DNA of 43,993 nt. Source: Deltaproteobacteria bacterium (GTDB lineage Bacteria; Desulfobacterota; Desulfuromonadia; Desulfuromonadales; BM103). How positions within the stretch are numbered: the stretch's first letter is position 1; the number at the start of each line of letters is the position of its first letter. Below the pieces are notes generated by a model, which saw nothing but the letters and a program-made list of their open reading frames with translations, had not been told where the DNA came from and did no database searches. Position numbers and translations under genes: made by a program. Positions 1-5,945 of the stretch are shown here, piece by piece. Where the stretch lies: positions 1 through 43,993 of the forward strand of contig JAGXHL010000079.1 in assembly GCA_024636215.1 (NCBI GenBank), written 5' to 3'.

Positions 1-45
1 ATTAGGGATCAAGTTGCTCGGATCAAGCCACTGGATGCGGCATAA
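1..45 (+). CDS. C-terminal end of a cassette gene cut by the window edge
   Basis: An open frame enters from the left edge and stops with TAA at 43-45, encoding IRDQVARIKPLDAA. The stop codon lies inside the first attC, as in the HigBA cassette at 880-1422, whose antitoxin also ends in AA-stop. It is probably the tail of the preceding cassette's last gene, perhaps an antitoxin, but fourteen residues cannot identify the family. Confidence 0.35.
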   Translation: MRDQVARIKPLDAA

Positions 46-145
46 CCACTCCCACGAGCTGACATTTTAAACAGAGGTGGCTCGCGGATAACATTCTACA
101 GGCCTGTATCTGCACTGCTGGCAGCTCAGGTCTAAACCGTTAGAG
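40..145 (+). other. attC1 (integron cassette recombination site)
   Basis: The site runs from the box GCATAAC (40-46) to GTTAGAG (139-145). Between them is the long imperfect dyad shared by this array's main attC family, with 'cgagctgac' near the left and 'gcagctcag' near the right. The cassette that begins here (GTTAGAGC) ends at 709-716 with the exact complement GCTCTAAC, as integron recombination at G^TT predicts. Confidence 0.88.
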
Positions 146-167
146 CCCAAGACACTCCATATCATTG

Positions 168-209
168 GCCATACAAAAATATGGCTTTTCTCCCGTCCTG
201 TGATAGAAT
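168..209 (+). promoter_or_regulatory. Promoter and candidate operator of the first brnTA cassette
   Basis: A perfect dyad GCCATA-N6-TATGGC (168-185) precedes an extended -10 element TGATAGAAT (-10 hexamer 204-209). The brnT ATG follows after 6 nt, so the transcript probably starts on or next to the start codon. The dyad is a plausible BrnA autoregulatory operator. No good -35 is visible. Confidence 0.5.
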
Positions 210-215
210 GTTGCC

Positions 216-506
216 ATGACCATGACACGCTTTGAGTGGGATCCGAACAAGGACCTGGAGAACCAGCAAAAGCACGGCGTCGCGTTTGCTAAAGCGCAAT
301 ACGCCTTTGCCGACCCACACCGCGTTATCGCGGAAGATGTAGCTCATAGCGAGCAAGAGCAACGATATTACTGTTTCGGCAAAGCGGGCGGTGGCATACT
401 CACGGTTCGATTTACCTACCGCGAAGGTGTTATTCGCATCATTGGCGCCGGATATTGGCGGAAAGGAAAGGTGACTTATGAGCAGGAAAATTCAATACAC
501 CGATGA
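216..506 (+). CDS. brnT: BrnT family type II toxin
   Basis: A 96-residue protein beginning with the family signature FEWDPNK...KHGVAF near residues 5-23, followed by the DPHR and RYYCFGKAGGG segments and a C-terminal 'RIIGAGYWRKGK' region. BrnT is a small RNase-fold toxin that inhibits translation and is neutralised by BrnA. The toxin is encoded first and overlaps brnA by 29 bp. An in-frame ATG at 222 is an alternative start. No Shine-Dalgarno sequence precedes either ATG, and the -10 element lies 6 nt upstream, suggesting leaderless translation. Family assignment is from recognisable motifs; activity is inferred. Confidence 0.85.
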   Translation: MTMTRFEWDPNKDLENQQKHGVAFAKAQYAFADPHRVIAEDVAHSEQEQRYYCFGKAGGGILTVRFTYREGVIRIIGAGYWRKGKVTYEQENSIHR

Positions 507-732
507 GCCCCTCGGGAAATTTCGCGTGATCTCCGACTTCCTCCCCTCGCCCGAAGAATTGGCGTTCCGGGAAGAGTCCGTGAAGGTAACCATCGCGCTC
601 AGTAAAAAGAGCGTCGATTTCTTCAAATCGGAAGCAGGCAAGCATCACACCCAATACCAGCGCATGATCCGGCAGTTGATCGATGCCTACGTCGATGGTC
701 AGGAACGGGCTCTAACAAATCGCAAGAGCTGA
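478..732 (+). CDS. brnA: BrnA family antitoxin
   Basis: An 84-residue partner of the upstream BrnT. The C-terminal half (about residues 35-75) contains a ribbon-helix-helix-like segment: a strand KVTIALSKKSVDFF followed by helices ending QRMIRQLIDAYV. This is the DNA-binding part that would recognise the operator upstream of brnT. An AAGGTGA-like ribosome site precedes the ATG, unlike the toxin start. The last residues LTNRKS are encoded by the beginning of attC2, so the reading frame uses the recombination site for its stop codon. Confidence 0.83.
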   Translation: MSRKIQYTDEPLGKFRVISDFLPSPEELAFREESVKVTIALSKKSVDFFKSEAGKHHTQYQRMIRQLIDAYVDGQERALTNRKS

Positions 733-814
733 CGGAACACACGGTCTTGCTACTCGAAAGATACACAGCCGCTCCACGTTCAGTGGCCCGCAGCTCAGCT
801 CAAGGGCGTTATGC
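709..814 (+). other. attC2
   Basis: Left box GCTCTAAC (709-716) is the complement of the head of this cassette (GTTAGAGC at 139). Right box is GTTATGC (808-814). The interior has the main-family signature 'agagctgacgg...cttgctactcgaaag...gcagctcagct', capable of forming the folded bottom-strand hairpin used by IntI. Confidence 0.88.
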
Positions 815-842
815 GGCAACCATCCCAGACCTCTTCTGTCCC

Positions 843-870
843 TTGACACAGACTAAATAGTGTATATACT
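843..870 (+). promoter_or_regulatory. Sigma-70-type promoter of the higBA-like cassette
   Basis: TTGACA (843-848) and TATACT (865-870) are separated by 16 bp. A near-palindrome TAGTGTATATACTA (858-871) overlaps the -10 and is a candidate operator for the HTH antitoxin. The toxin ATG at 880 is only 9 nt beyond the -10, so the mRNA is expected to be leaderless or nearly so. Confidence 0.7.
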
Positions 871-879
871 AAATTTGAT

Positions 880-1158
880 ATGTGGCAAATACTCGAACAC
901 AAACGTGTGGAAAAAGCCTTGGCTTCCGCGCCAGTTGAAGTTTTGCAACGTTATGAAAAATGGAAAGACATTGTAAGGATCTCAGGTCCTCAAGGATTGA
1001 AGCTGATTCGGGGATTTCATGATGAGGCCTTGACCGGCAATTGGAAGGGTTTTCGATCCTCACGGCTGAATATCCAGTATCGGGTGATCTATAAGGTGCA
1101 AAAAGACCAGGTGTTGGTGGAGGTTGAGCGAGTTACACCCCACGACTATCGGAGGTGA
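880..1158 (+). CDS. RelE/HigB-like toxin (toxin-first cassette)
   Basis: A 92-residue basic protein with the RelE/ParE fold pattern. It has an N-terminal helix pair (HKRVEKALASAPVEVLQRYEKW), then strands containing GLKLIRGFHDE, the WKGFRSSRLNIQYRVIY core, and a final strand ending VERVTPHDYRR. Members are ribosome-dependent mRNA interferases or gyrase poisons; which one cannot be told. It precedes its antitoxin by 3 bp, the HigBA order. It lacks a Shine-Dalgarno sequence. Confidence 0.82.
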   Translation: MWQILEHKRVEKALASAPVEVLQRYEKWKDIVRISGPQGLKLIRGFHDEALTGNWKGFRSSRLNIQYRVIYKVQKDQVLVEVERVTPHDYRR

Positions 1159-1161
1159 TGA

Positions 1162-1422
1162 ATGAGTGAATATCGTAAAGCTGTCAAAAGAATTGATGTA
1201 TCGACAGGTGACTCGGTTCGTATATTACGAGAGTTGCAGGAAATGAGTCAGAATGATTTGGCTGCGGTGTCCGGTATTCCGCAATCAACAATATCTGCCA
1301 TTGAAAATGGTCGCGTTCGTCTCGGCGTTGACCGTGCCAAAGTACTGGCCAAAGCATTACGCTGTCATCCTGCTGTGCTGGTATTCCCCGGATGGGATGT
1401 TGAGCAAGAGTCTGCAGCATAA
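1162..1422 (+). CDS. XRE-type helix-turn-helix antitoxin
   Basis: An 86-residue antitoxin for the preceding RelE/HigB-like toxin. An XRE helix-turn-helix occupies about residues 16-72, with the recognition segment SQNDLAAVSGIPQSTISAIENG and the following LGVDRAKVLAKAL helix. A strong ribosome site (GGAGGTGA) immediately precedes the ATG, in contrast to the leaderless toxin. It likely autorepresses through the dyad at 858-871. The TAA stop is within the GCATAAC box of attC3. Confidence 0.85.
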   Translation: MSEYRKAVKRIDVSTGDSVRILRELQEMSQNDLAAVSGIPQSTISAIENGRVRLGVDRAKVLAKALRCHPAVLVFPGWDVEQESAA

Positions 1423-1521
1423 CCTCTCCCACGAGCTGACATTTTAAGCAGTGGTGGTTAGCGTTTAAATACTACAGGCCTGTATCTATACTGCTGGCAG
1501 CTCAGCTCCAAACCGTTAGCC
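1417..1521 (+). other. attC3
   Basis: Left box GCATAAC (1417-1423) complements the head GTTATGC of its cassette (808). Right box is GTTAGCC (1515-1521). It is nearly identical to attC1, with the same 'tcccacgagctgacattttaa' core, indicating a recent common origin. Confidence 0.88.
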
Positions 1522-1529
1522 GAAAACCA

Positions 1530-1558
1530 TTGCCACAACTTACTCCTAATGGTATTCT
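1530..1558 (+). promoter_or_regulatory. Promoter of the chimeric phd cassette
   Basis: TTGCCA (1530-1535) and TATTCT (1553-1558) are separated by 17 bp. The same promoter layout, with the same surrounding sequence, occurs at 8972-9000 ahead of an intact phd-parE cassette, showing that the two cassette heads are homologous. Confidence 0.6.
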
Positions 1559-1584
1559 TGGAAGTACTATAGGAGGTACAACTA

Positions 1585-1902
1585 ATGAATAAATCACCTA
1601 AGATCATTCCCATCTCCGATCTCCGTCAAAATGCAAGTGGCATCATTAAAAGCGTGGCGGCAAGAGAGTCACATAACAACCTCAGTAGTCTTGAAAAGCG
1701 ACACCTGACCAAATGTGGTGAAACTTTTACACTTGAGTATTTTAAAGAGTTTGAAAAGAGCGACATCAACATGTTCGTTGACTCTATAGCTGGAATTTCT
1801 GTAGGTGCGGTAAAAGAATGTCACAAATTGTTCAATTCAGAAGAGCATGAAAGCATTGCGACATGTGAAGAAGCATTGGAAAAATTGAGAAAAACAACAT
1901 AA
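1585..1902 (+). CDS. Chimeric orphan Phd/YefM-like antitoxin
   Basis: A 105-residue product. Residues 1-26 or so match the antitoxin at 9027 almost exactly (both share KIIPISDLRQNASG), including the AGGAGG ribosome site and promoter. After about nucleotide 1663 the sequence is unrelated: the rest (HNNLSSLEKRHLTKCGE... to KLRKTT) does not resemble Phd. No toxin follows. The head box GTTAGCC is not complementary to the tail box (ACCTAAC). Together this shows a recombinant of two cassettes that kept an antitoxin N-terminus and lost its toxin. Whether the fused product is functional is unknown. Confidence 0.7.
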   Translation: MNKSPKIIPISDLRQNASGIIKSVAARESHNNLSSLEKRHLTKCGETFTLEYFKEFEKSDINMFVDSIAGISVGAVKECHKLFNSEEHESIATCEEALEKLRKTT

Positions 1903-1904
1903 GC

Positions 1905-2019
1905 ACCTAACCACTTAATCAACCGGACGGAAAATACGTCTGCGCAAATTTGAAAAGCAAAACCGATTGCGGTAGGTCACGCAAGCTCGCGTCGCCACCG
2001 CTTATCACGACCGTTAGAC
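1905..2019 (+). other. attC4 (second attC family)
   Basis: Boxes ACCTAAC (1905-1911) and GTTAGAC (2013-2019). The interior differs from the main family: 'aatcaaccggacgg...gcaaaaccgattgcggt...gcgtcgcc...ttatca'. The same pattern recurs in attC7 and attC8, defining a second attC family in this array. Its left box does not complement its cassette head, which is one sign of the chimera upstream. Confidence 0.82.
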
Positions 2020-2044
2020 GCCCCCCCCTCTCTCTATTTACCTG

Positions 2045-2073
2045 ATGACAAAAGGCACACGTCGAGGTATACT
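2045..2073 (+). promoter_or_regulatory. Promoter of the second brnTA cassette
   Basis: ATGACA (2045-2050) and TATACT (2068-2073) are separated by 17 bp. The toxin ATG at 2080 follows the -10 by 6 nt, again implying a leaderless toxin transcript. Confidence 0.6.
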
Positions 2074-2079
2074 CCTACC

Positions 2080-2364
2080 ATGAAGATATTCCGCTGGGAC
2101 CACGAGAAAAACGAAACACTCAAAAACGACAGAGGAATCTCTTTCGAACAGATCGTTCTGGCACTCGGAGGTGACGGCTTACTCGACATCTTGGAGCACC
2201 CCAACGCTGCAAAGTATCCGGGCCAGAGAATATTCGTCGTTAACGTAGGGAACTATGTTTTTCTTGTGCCATTTGTCGAAGAGGCCGATTACTTCTTTTT
2301 TAAAACCATTATTCCCAGTCGTAAGGCCACTAGAGATTACCTGGGAGGAGGCAATAAGCCATGA
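2080..2364 (+). CDS. BrnT family toxin, divergent
   Basis: A 94-residue protein starting MKIFRWDHEKNETLKND, which resembles the BrnT start (F-x-W-D-x-x-K-N). It continues with 'GISFEQIV' and a central LDILEHPNAAKYPGQRIFVVNVGNY segment, ending in basic residues (IIPSRKATRDY). It overlaps the next gene by 4 bp (ATGA), and the toxin-first order matches brnTA. It differs clearly in sequence from the BrnT at 216, so it was acquired as a separate cassette rather than by duplication. Confidence 0.75.
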   Translation: MKIFRWDHEKNETLKNDRGISFEQIVLALGGDGLLDILEHPNAAKYPGQRIFVVNVGNYVFLVPFVEEADYFFFKTIIPSRKATRDYLGGGNKP

Positions 2365-2666
2365 ACAAAACCGATAAATTCGAAAAAGACATTCTGCAAG
2401 CCTATGAAAATGGCGAACTCGTATCATCCACCCCCACCAAGGAGAGTAAGGAGCTATTTAAGGCTGCGGCGCAGGCAACTTCTCTCAAAGACCGCCGTGT
2501 GAACATCAGACTTTCTTCGCCGGATCTATTGGACATTCAAGCGCGTGCAATGGAAGAAGGTGTTCCATACCAAACCCTTATTGCGAGTGTTCTACATAAA
2601 TTCGTCAGCGGCCGACTTGTTGAAAAAAAATCGCGTCTAACCAATCATTCGAGCCGTGACGAGTGA
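2361..2666 (+). CDS. BrnA/CopG-type antitoxin
   Basis: A 101-residue antitoxin. The N-terminal 40 residues are charged and probably bind the toxin. Residues 43-85 or so form a ribbon-helix-helix region (RRVNIRLSSPDLLDIQARA... then YQTLIASVLHKFVSGRL). A GGGAGGAGG ribosome site lies about 10 nt before the ATG. The C-terminal residues LTNHSSRDE are encoded by the left part of attC5. Confidence 0.8.
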   Translation: MNKTDKFEKDILQAYENGELVSSTPTKESKELFKAAAQATSLKDRRVNIRLSSPDLLDIQARAMEEGVPYQTLIASVLHKFVSGRLVEKKSRLTNHSSRDE

Positions 2667-2741
2667 AGCAGGGGTGGTTCGCGTAAACAGTCTACACGCC
2701 GGCCCTGCGTTTGCTCGCCGCTCAATTCAGAACCGTTAGCT
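2635..2741 (+). other. attC5
   Basis: Left box GTCTAAC (2635-2641, extended CGTCTAAC) complements its cassette head GTTAGACG at 2013. Right box is GTTAGCT (2735-2741). Main attC family, somewhat diverged in the middle. Confidence 0.85.
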
Positions 2742-2821
2742 GTCGGCTGAGCTCCATCATTGTGTAGATTTGGATGCAGGAAAGTGATACTATAGTGGCA
2801 CTTGAGCTAAGGAGGAATCAA

Positions 2822-3109
2822 ATGAAAGTAGAGCTAGTTACAAACCTGAAGCGCCAAGCCACTAAAATCCTTGCTGATCTACACAAAAGCAAAGAAGCGG
2901 TCCTGATCACAGAACATGGCCAGCCATCCGCTTACCTTGTCGACGTTCAGGATTACGAATTTATGCAGCGCAGGCTGGCGCTGCTTGAGGGATTGTCTAG
3001 GGGAGAAAGGGCAATTCTGGAAGGTAAAATGACCACCCATGCCCAAGCCAAAGAGCGGATGCAGAAGTGGCTGAAATCGTCTGGACGAACCCTGCGCTGG
3101 ATCAGTTAG
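2822..3109 (+). CDS. Phd/YefM-type antitoxin
   Basis: A 95-residue antitoxin. The start at 2822 is preceded by AAGGAGG with good spacing, so the longer frame from 2774 is not used. The family pattern is clear: MKVELVTNLKRQATKIL, then 'EAVLITEHGQPSAYLVDVQDYEF', then a helical C-terminus. It overlaps the toxin frame by 43 bp. The antitoxin looks intact although its toxin is broken, a state often expected when toxins decay first. Confidence 0.83.
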   Translation: MKVELVTNLKRQATKILADLHKSKEAVLITEHGQPSAYLVDVQDYEFMQRRLALLEGLSRGERAILEGKMTTHAQAKERMQKWLKSSGRTLRWIS

Positions 3110-3377
3110 AAGAAATCGCAGAATACATATCACTTGACAAGCCGGAGGCCGCTTCTGTCTCGTTAAGGAGCTTTTCTCAACTGTCGATCGCCTTGAGCTG
3201 TTCCCAGATTCTGGCCATCTGCCATCCGAACTACCCAATTCAATTTATCGCGAGCTGTACGTGAAGCCATGTCGAATCTTCTATCGGCGCGAAGGTAGCA
3301 CTGTTTTTATTGTTCATGTAATGAGAGAAGAACGACAACTGCGCCTGTTCCTTTTAGATGTTGAACAGAACAGCTAA
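3067..3377 (+). pseudogene. Frameshifted RelE/ParE toxin
   Basis: The frame from a GTG at 3067 reads a normal ParE N-terminus (MAEIVWTNPALDQLEEIAEYI) to about 3155, then becomes nonsense. The correct continuation is in another frame from about 3159 (LVKELFSTVDRLELFPDSG), through LYVKPCRIFYRREG and HVMREERQL to a TAA at 3375-3377. A one-base loss near 3155-3159 explains it. The remaining residues look intact, so the lesion may be recent or a sequencing error. Confidence 0.8.
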
Positions 3378-3429
3378 CAATCAATTGCACGCGACCAGCC
3401 ATGCTGGCGCGTGAATACGGACGTTATGT
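3372..3429 (+). other. attC6 (short, 58 bp)
   Basis: Left box AGCTAAC (3372-3378; extended ACAGCTAAC complements head GTTAGCTGT at 2735). Right box is GTTATGT (3423-3429). The interior is a compact hairpin, CACGCG-a-CCAGC paired with GCTGG-c-GCGTG, about half the length of the other sites. It resembles the short attC class seen in mobile integron cassettes. Confidence 0.85.
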
Positions 3430-3436
3430 GCAAAAA

Positions 3437-3691
3437 TCAATAATGGTAGCGGGCCTGAGCAATAAAAATTGAATCGTCCGTAGCTTTATAAACGATTCTG
3501 TGTTCATCGTTGATACGTCTGGACCAATAGCCCGACAAGCCGTGTTTCAACGGCTCGGGCTTTCCGATACCAGAAAAAGGTGAAAGCTGTATGTCCTGTA
3601 TCAATGCATTCACCCGCTTGAGGATTTTCTTATCGGTCTTTATCCAATACTGGTAATCATCCCAAGCATTTTCAGAAAATATGAGCTTCAC
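3437..3691 (-). CDS. yoeB: YoeB family toxin
   Basis: An 84-residue protein of exactly the E. coli YoeB length. The residues known to matter in YoeB are present at the same numbers: E46 (GKPE), R65 (DEHRIVY), and the C-terminal H83-Y84 (RYHY end). YoeB is a ribosome-dependent mRNA endonuclease that cuts at the A site. It overlaps yefM by 4 bp. The pair is encoded on the minus strand, opposite to most cassettes in the array. Confidence 0.93.
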   Translation of the reverse strand: MKLIFSENAWDDYQYWIKTDKKILKRVNALIQDIQLSPFSGIGKPEPLKHGLSGYWSRRINDEHRIVYKATDDSIFIAQARYHY

Positions 3692-3939
3692 AGAGAAAGC
3701 TCCCGCTCAGTGCCTTCACCTGATTCCAACTGAGCAACCGACTCTAAAAGGCGTCGAGCATTTTCCGGGCTTCTCAACAAATACGCTGTCTCTTCGAGGG
3801 CTTGGTAATCTTCAAGAGACATCATAACAACCGAACCTTCGCTCCGGCGTGTGATAATTACAGGATCATGGTCTTCACAGACTTTTTCCATTGTTTTTGC
3901 TAAATTACTTCTTGCTTTGGTGTATGAAATAGCTTCCAT
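3688..3939 (-). CDS. yefM: YefM antitoxin
   Basis: An 83-residue Phd/YefM antitoxin with N-terminal MEAISYTKARSNLAKTM, the 'DPVIITRRSEGSVVMMSLEDYQALEET' core (about residues 23-50) and a helical C-terminus that wraps YoeB. The start at 3939 is chosen because AAGGAGG precedes it; the longer frame to 3993 would run through the operator. The promoter region holds TGTACA-like dyads, as known for yefM-yoeB autoregulation. Confidence 0.92.
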   Translation of the reverse strand: MEAISYTKARSNLAKTMEKVCEDHDPVIITRRSEGSVVMMSLEDYQALEETAYLLRSPENARRLLESVAQLESGEGTERELSL

Positions 3940-3954
3940 GTGCAGACCTCCTTT

Positions 3955-3980
3955 TGGTACATGTACGTAAAACTGTACCA
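3955..3980 (-). promoter_or_regulatory. Candidate YefM operator
   Basis: An inverted repeat TGGTACA (3955-3961) / TGTACCA (3974-3980), with an internal GTACATGTAC, lies just upstream of yefM's ribosome site. E. coli YefM-YoeB binds palindromes with a TGTACA core, so this is a likely autoregulatory site. Confidence 0.65.
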
Positions 3981-3991
3981 CAAAGAGAAGC

Positions 3992-4108
3992 ACATAACAA
4001 ACTAATTAACCGGACGGGAAATACGTCTGTTTTAAATTGAAAAGCAAAACCAAATTGCGGTGGTGACCAAAACTTCGCGTCGCCGCCGGTTATCTTTAAC
4101 CGTTAGTT
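3992..4108 (+). other. attC7 (second attC family)
   Basis: Left box ACATAAC (extended GCACATAAC, complement of head GTTATGTGC at 3423). Right box is GTTAGTT (4102-4108). The interior 'taattaaccggacgg...caaattgcggtggt...cgcgtcgccgcc' belongs to the second family. Confidence 0.86.
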
Positions 4109-4124
4109 GCAAAAATGATTTCAG

Positions 4125-4403
4125 CTACTCAATAGGGAACTTTTGTTTTTGGTGAAGAACTCGCAAAATGCGAATCGTGGATCCGTCAACAAAATAAGAT
4201 ACGATCATTGAAACTTCAGGAATAATGAGCAATCTGCCTCGAATTCCATCCCGCTGAACGCCCATTAAAGGTTGTTCAATTAAGATTTCAACTTTAGCTT
4301 CAATGATTTCATCTGTTTTTTCAGCAGCATCTGGGTTGAAGCCATAAAGAAACTCGAAAATTTTCTCACGATCATTTAAGGATTCTTCTTCCCAAAAAAT
4401 CAT
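4125..4403 (-). CDS. RelE/ParE family toxin
   Basis: A 92-residue toxin with the RelE/ParE pattern: helices FWEEESLNDREKIFEFLYGFNPDAAEKTDEII, then 'QPLMGVQRDGIRGRLLIIPEVSMIVSYFVD' and a final strand 'TIRILRVLHQKQKFP'. It follows its antitoxin on the minus strand with a 4-bp overlap. The cognate antitoxin is RelB/DinJ-like, so a ribosome-dependent RNase activity is more likely than gyrase poisoning, but this is inference. Confidence 0.82.
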   Translation of the reverse strand: MIFWEEESLNDREKIFEFLYGFNPDAAEKTDEIIEAKVEILIEQPLMGVQRDGIRGRLLIIPEVSMIVSYFVDGSTIRILRVLHQKQKFPIE

Positions 4404-4684
4404 TGGCGACCCCGATTGCGGACCTTGGCTTTACGTTCAGCCATTTGTGTTTTTGCAGAGTCATTGTCGACAAACACAGCCTTGCCGGAATCAAGTTTGT
4501 CGAACGCAAGGTTTACTTGTTCGGCAAGCCAAGTATCATGAGACAAGGCCTTGCGTTGTTGCTCGGCAAGCTGCTCAGTTAGTTCACGGCAAGCGTCGCT
4601 AAGGGTGCGACCTTGGCTTTCTGCCATTTGCTGGGCTAAGCGTTTTGTTTCATCGTCAACACGAAATTGAATTCTAGTATCCAT
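4400..4684 (-). CDS. RelB/DinJ-type antitoxin
   Basis: A 94-residue antitoxin starting MDTRIQFRVDDETKRLAQQMAE, the ribbon-helix-helix start of RelB/DinJ proteins, followed by GRTLSDACRELTEQLAE and a charged C-terminus for toxin binding. The start at 4684 is preceded by GGGAG with 6 nt spacing. This cassette and the neighbouring yefM-yoeB cassette are both on the minus strand. Confidence 0.82.
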   Translation of the reverse strand: MDTRIQFRVDDETKRLAQQMAESQGRTLSDACRELTEQLAEQQRKALSHDTWLAEQVNLAFDKLDSGKAVFVDNDSAKTQMAERKAKVRNRGRQ

Positions 4685-4741
4685 AGGTTGCTCCCGCAAT
4701 TAGTGTGTGTACAAATGTTAGCACGAGCGTCACGGAAGGGC

Positions 4742-4857
4742 AACTAACAATTTAATCAACCGGACGGAATGAGCGAGCTGCTTTTCCAAAAAGAAAAACC
4801 AAATTGCGGTGGGTCACGCAATCTCGCGTCGCCGCCTGTTATCATGAACCGTTATGC
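4742..4857 (+). other. attC8 (second attC family)
   Basis: Left box AACTAAC (extended GCAACTAAC, complement of head GTTAGTTGC at 4102). Right box is GTTATGC (4851-4857). Interior of the 'aatcaaccggacgg...gcgtcgccgcc' type. Confidence 0.86.
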
Positions 4858-4873
4858 CCCAGAGCAACAGCGA

Positions 4874-4901
4874 TTGACATCCGCACCAAAAATGGTACAC
4901 T
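4874..4901 (+). promoter_or_regulatory. Promoter of the gp49/higBA-type cassette
   Basis: TTGACA (4874-4879) and TACACT (4896-4901) with a 16-bp spacer. The toxin ATG at 4911 lies 9 nt after the -10, again with no ribosome site, implying a leaderless transcript. Confidence 0.68.
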
Positions 4902-4910
4902 CATCCTCAA

Positions 4911-5267
4911 ATGACTGATATTTCTTTTGTCCTGAAAGTTGTTTTTTATCGTTCAGAGGCCGAGCATGAGCCGGTGAGGGAATGGCTGAAAGAATTGCCT
5001 CGCGAAGATAAGCGGCAAATTGGCGAGGACATCAAAACCGCACAGCTCGGCTGGCCGCTCGGCATGCCGCTGATCAGAAAAATCGAACGGGATCTTTGGG
5101 AAGTCAGAACCAGGCTGGCCGCTCGGATCGCGAGGGTGTTGTTTACCGTAGACGGCGACCACATGATTTTGTTGCACGGCTTCATAAAAAAGTCTCAGGA
5201 AATTCCGCAAAATGAGCTCAAGACTGCCAGGGCACGTCTAGGTATTTACAAGAGAGGTTCAAAATGA
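4911..5267 (+). CDS. HigB/Gp49-like toxin
   Basis: A 118-residue member of the phage-derived Gp49-like/HigB (DUF891) RelE-superfamily toxins. Visible segments: VFYRSEAEHEPVREWLKEL, then 'GEDIKTAQLGWPLGMPLIRKIERDLWEVRTRL', then 'ARVLFTVDGDHMILLHGFIKKSQEIP', the diagnostic C-terminal motif in which HGF-x-KK-x-x-x-x-P is typical. It precedes its HTH antitoxin with a 4-bp overlap. Confidence 0.87.
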   Translation: MTDISFVLKVVFYRSEAEHEPVREWLKELPREDKRQIGEDIKTAQLGWPLGMPLIRKIERDLWEVRTRLAARIARVLFTVDGDHMILLHGFIKKSQEIPQNELKTARARLGIYKRGSK

Positions 5268-5557
5268 AAAACAAGCACATTGGCAGCAGTTTCGACGATT
5301 TCCTGGACGAAGAAGGCCTCAGGGCTGACGCCGAAGCGACGGCCATCAAGAGGGTCCTTGCCTATCAGATTGAAATGGAAATGAAACAGGCGAACTTGTC
5401 GAAGACAGCAATGGCTGAGAAGATGCGTACAAGCCGCGCCGCCCTCGATAGGCTTCTTGACCCCACCAACGCTTCCGTCACACTCCAGACCCTTGAAAAA
5501 GCGGCCCTTGCTTTAGGGAAAAGCCTGAAAATTGAGCTGGCTGATTCACGCCATTAA
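5264..5557 (+). CDS. HigA-type HTH antitoxin
   Basis: A 97-residue antitoxin with an acidic N-terminus (FDDFLDEEGL) and a C-terminal XRE helix-turn-helix at about residues 42-90 (ANLSKTAMAEKMRTSRAALDR and TLQTLEKAALALGKSLKIEL). It is the regular partner of Gp49-like toxins. An AGAGG ribosome site precedes the ATG. Confidence 0.86.
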   Translation: MKNKHIGSSFDDFLDEEGLRADAEATAIKRVLAYQIEMEMKQANLSKTAMAEKMRTSRAALDRLLDPTNASVTLQTLEKAALALGKSLKIELADSRH

Positions 5558-5574
5558 TCTCATGTGATCAACAG

Positions 5575-5677
5575 GCATAACAACTCGCCGAGCTGACGGG
5601 ATAAACGGCCATGCTTCTCGAAGGATTCACAGCCGCTCAACGTTCAGTGGCCCGCAGCTCAGCTCCGACTGTTAGCC
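5575..5677 (+). other. attC9
   Basis: Left box GCATAAC (5575-5581; extended GGCATAAC complements head GTTATGCC at 4851). Right box is GTTAGCC (5671-5677). Main attC family, very similar to attC2. Confidence 0.88.
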
Positions 5678-5722
5678 ACATGCGATTTATCTGTAGGGTT
5701 CTCAACCTCACAATAACTTTAT

Positions 5723-5926
5723 ATGAAAATAAGAGTTTTAGACATCATTGGCGGAGTTACCGCTATTGTTATTGGATATAAAATCTCCCAAGAAGGGTGG
5801 CTCCATCTTTATGAAGTTCCTGTGCCTAAATGGGTCGGTTGGGTTTTGGTCGGTTTCGGCGCACTTATAATTGTTACGGCATTGCGCTCCGCAAGAAAAC
5901 CCCATAATGGGGCTAACGATAATTAA
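5723..5926 (+). CDS. Small two-helix membrane protein of unknown function
   Basis: A 67-residue protein with two probable membrane segments (about residues 5-20, LDIIGGVTAIVIGY, and 36-55, WVGWVLVGFGALIIVTAL) and a basic, polar C-terminus. It is the only recognisable cassette cargo here that is not a TA component. No ribosome site is obvious and no family was recognised. Its stop codon falls in the attC that is interrupted by the insertion sequence. Confidence 0.55.
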   Translation: MKIRVLDIIGGVTAIVIGYKISQEGWLHLYEVPVPKWVGWVLVGFGALIIVTALRSARKPHNGANDN

Positions 5927-5945
5927 TGGCCCTTATAAGGCCTCC

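Noticed and set aside
2774..2821. Longer N-terminus for the Phd antitoxin starting at 2774
   Set aside because: The extra residues would be encoded by the promoter region, and AAGGAGG fits the start at 2822.
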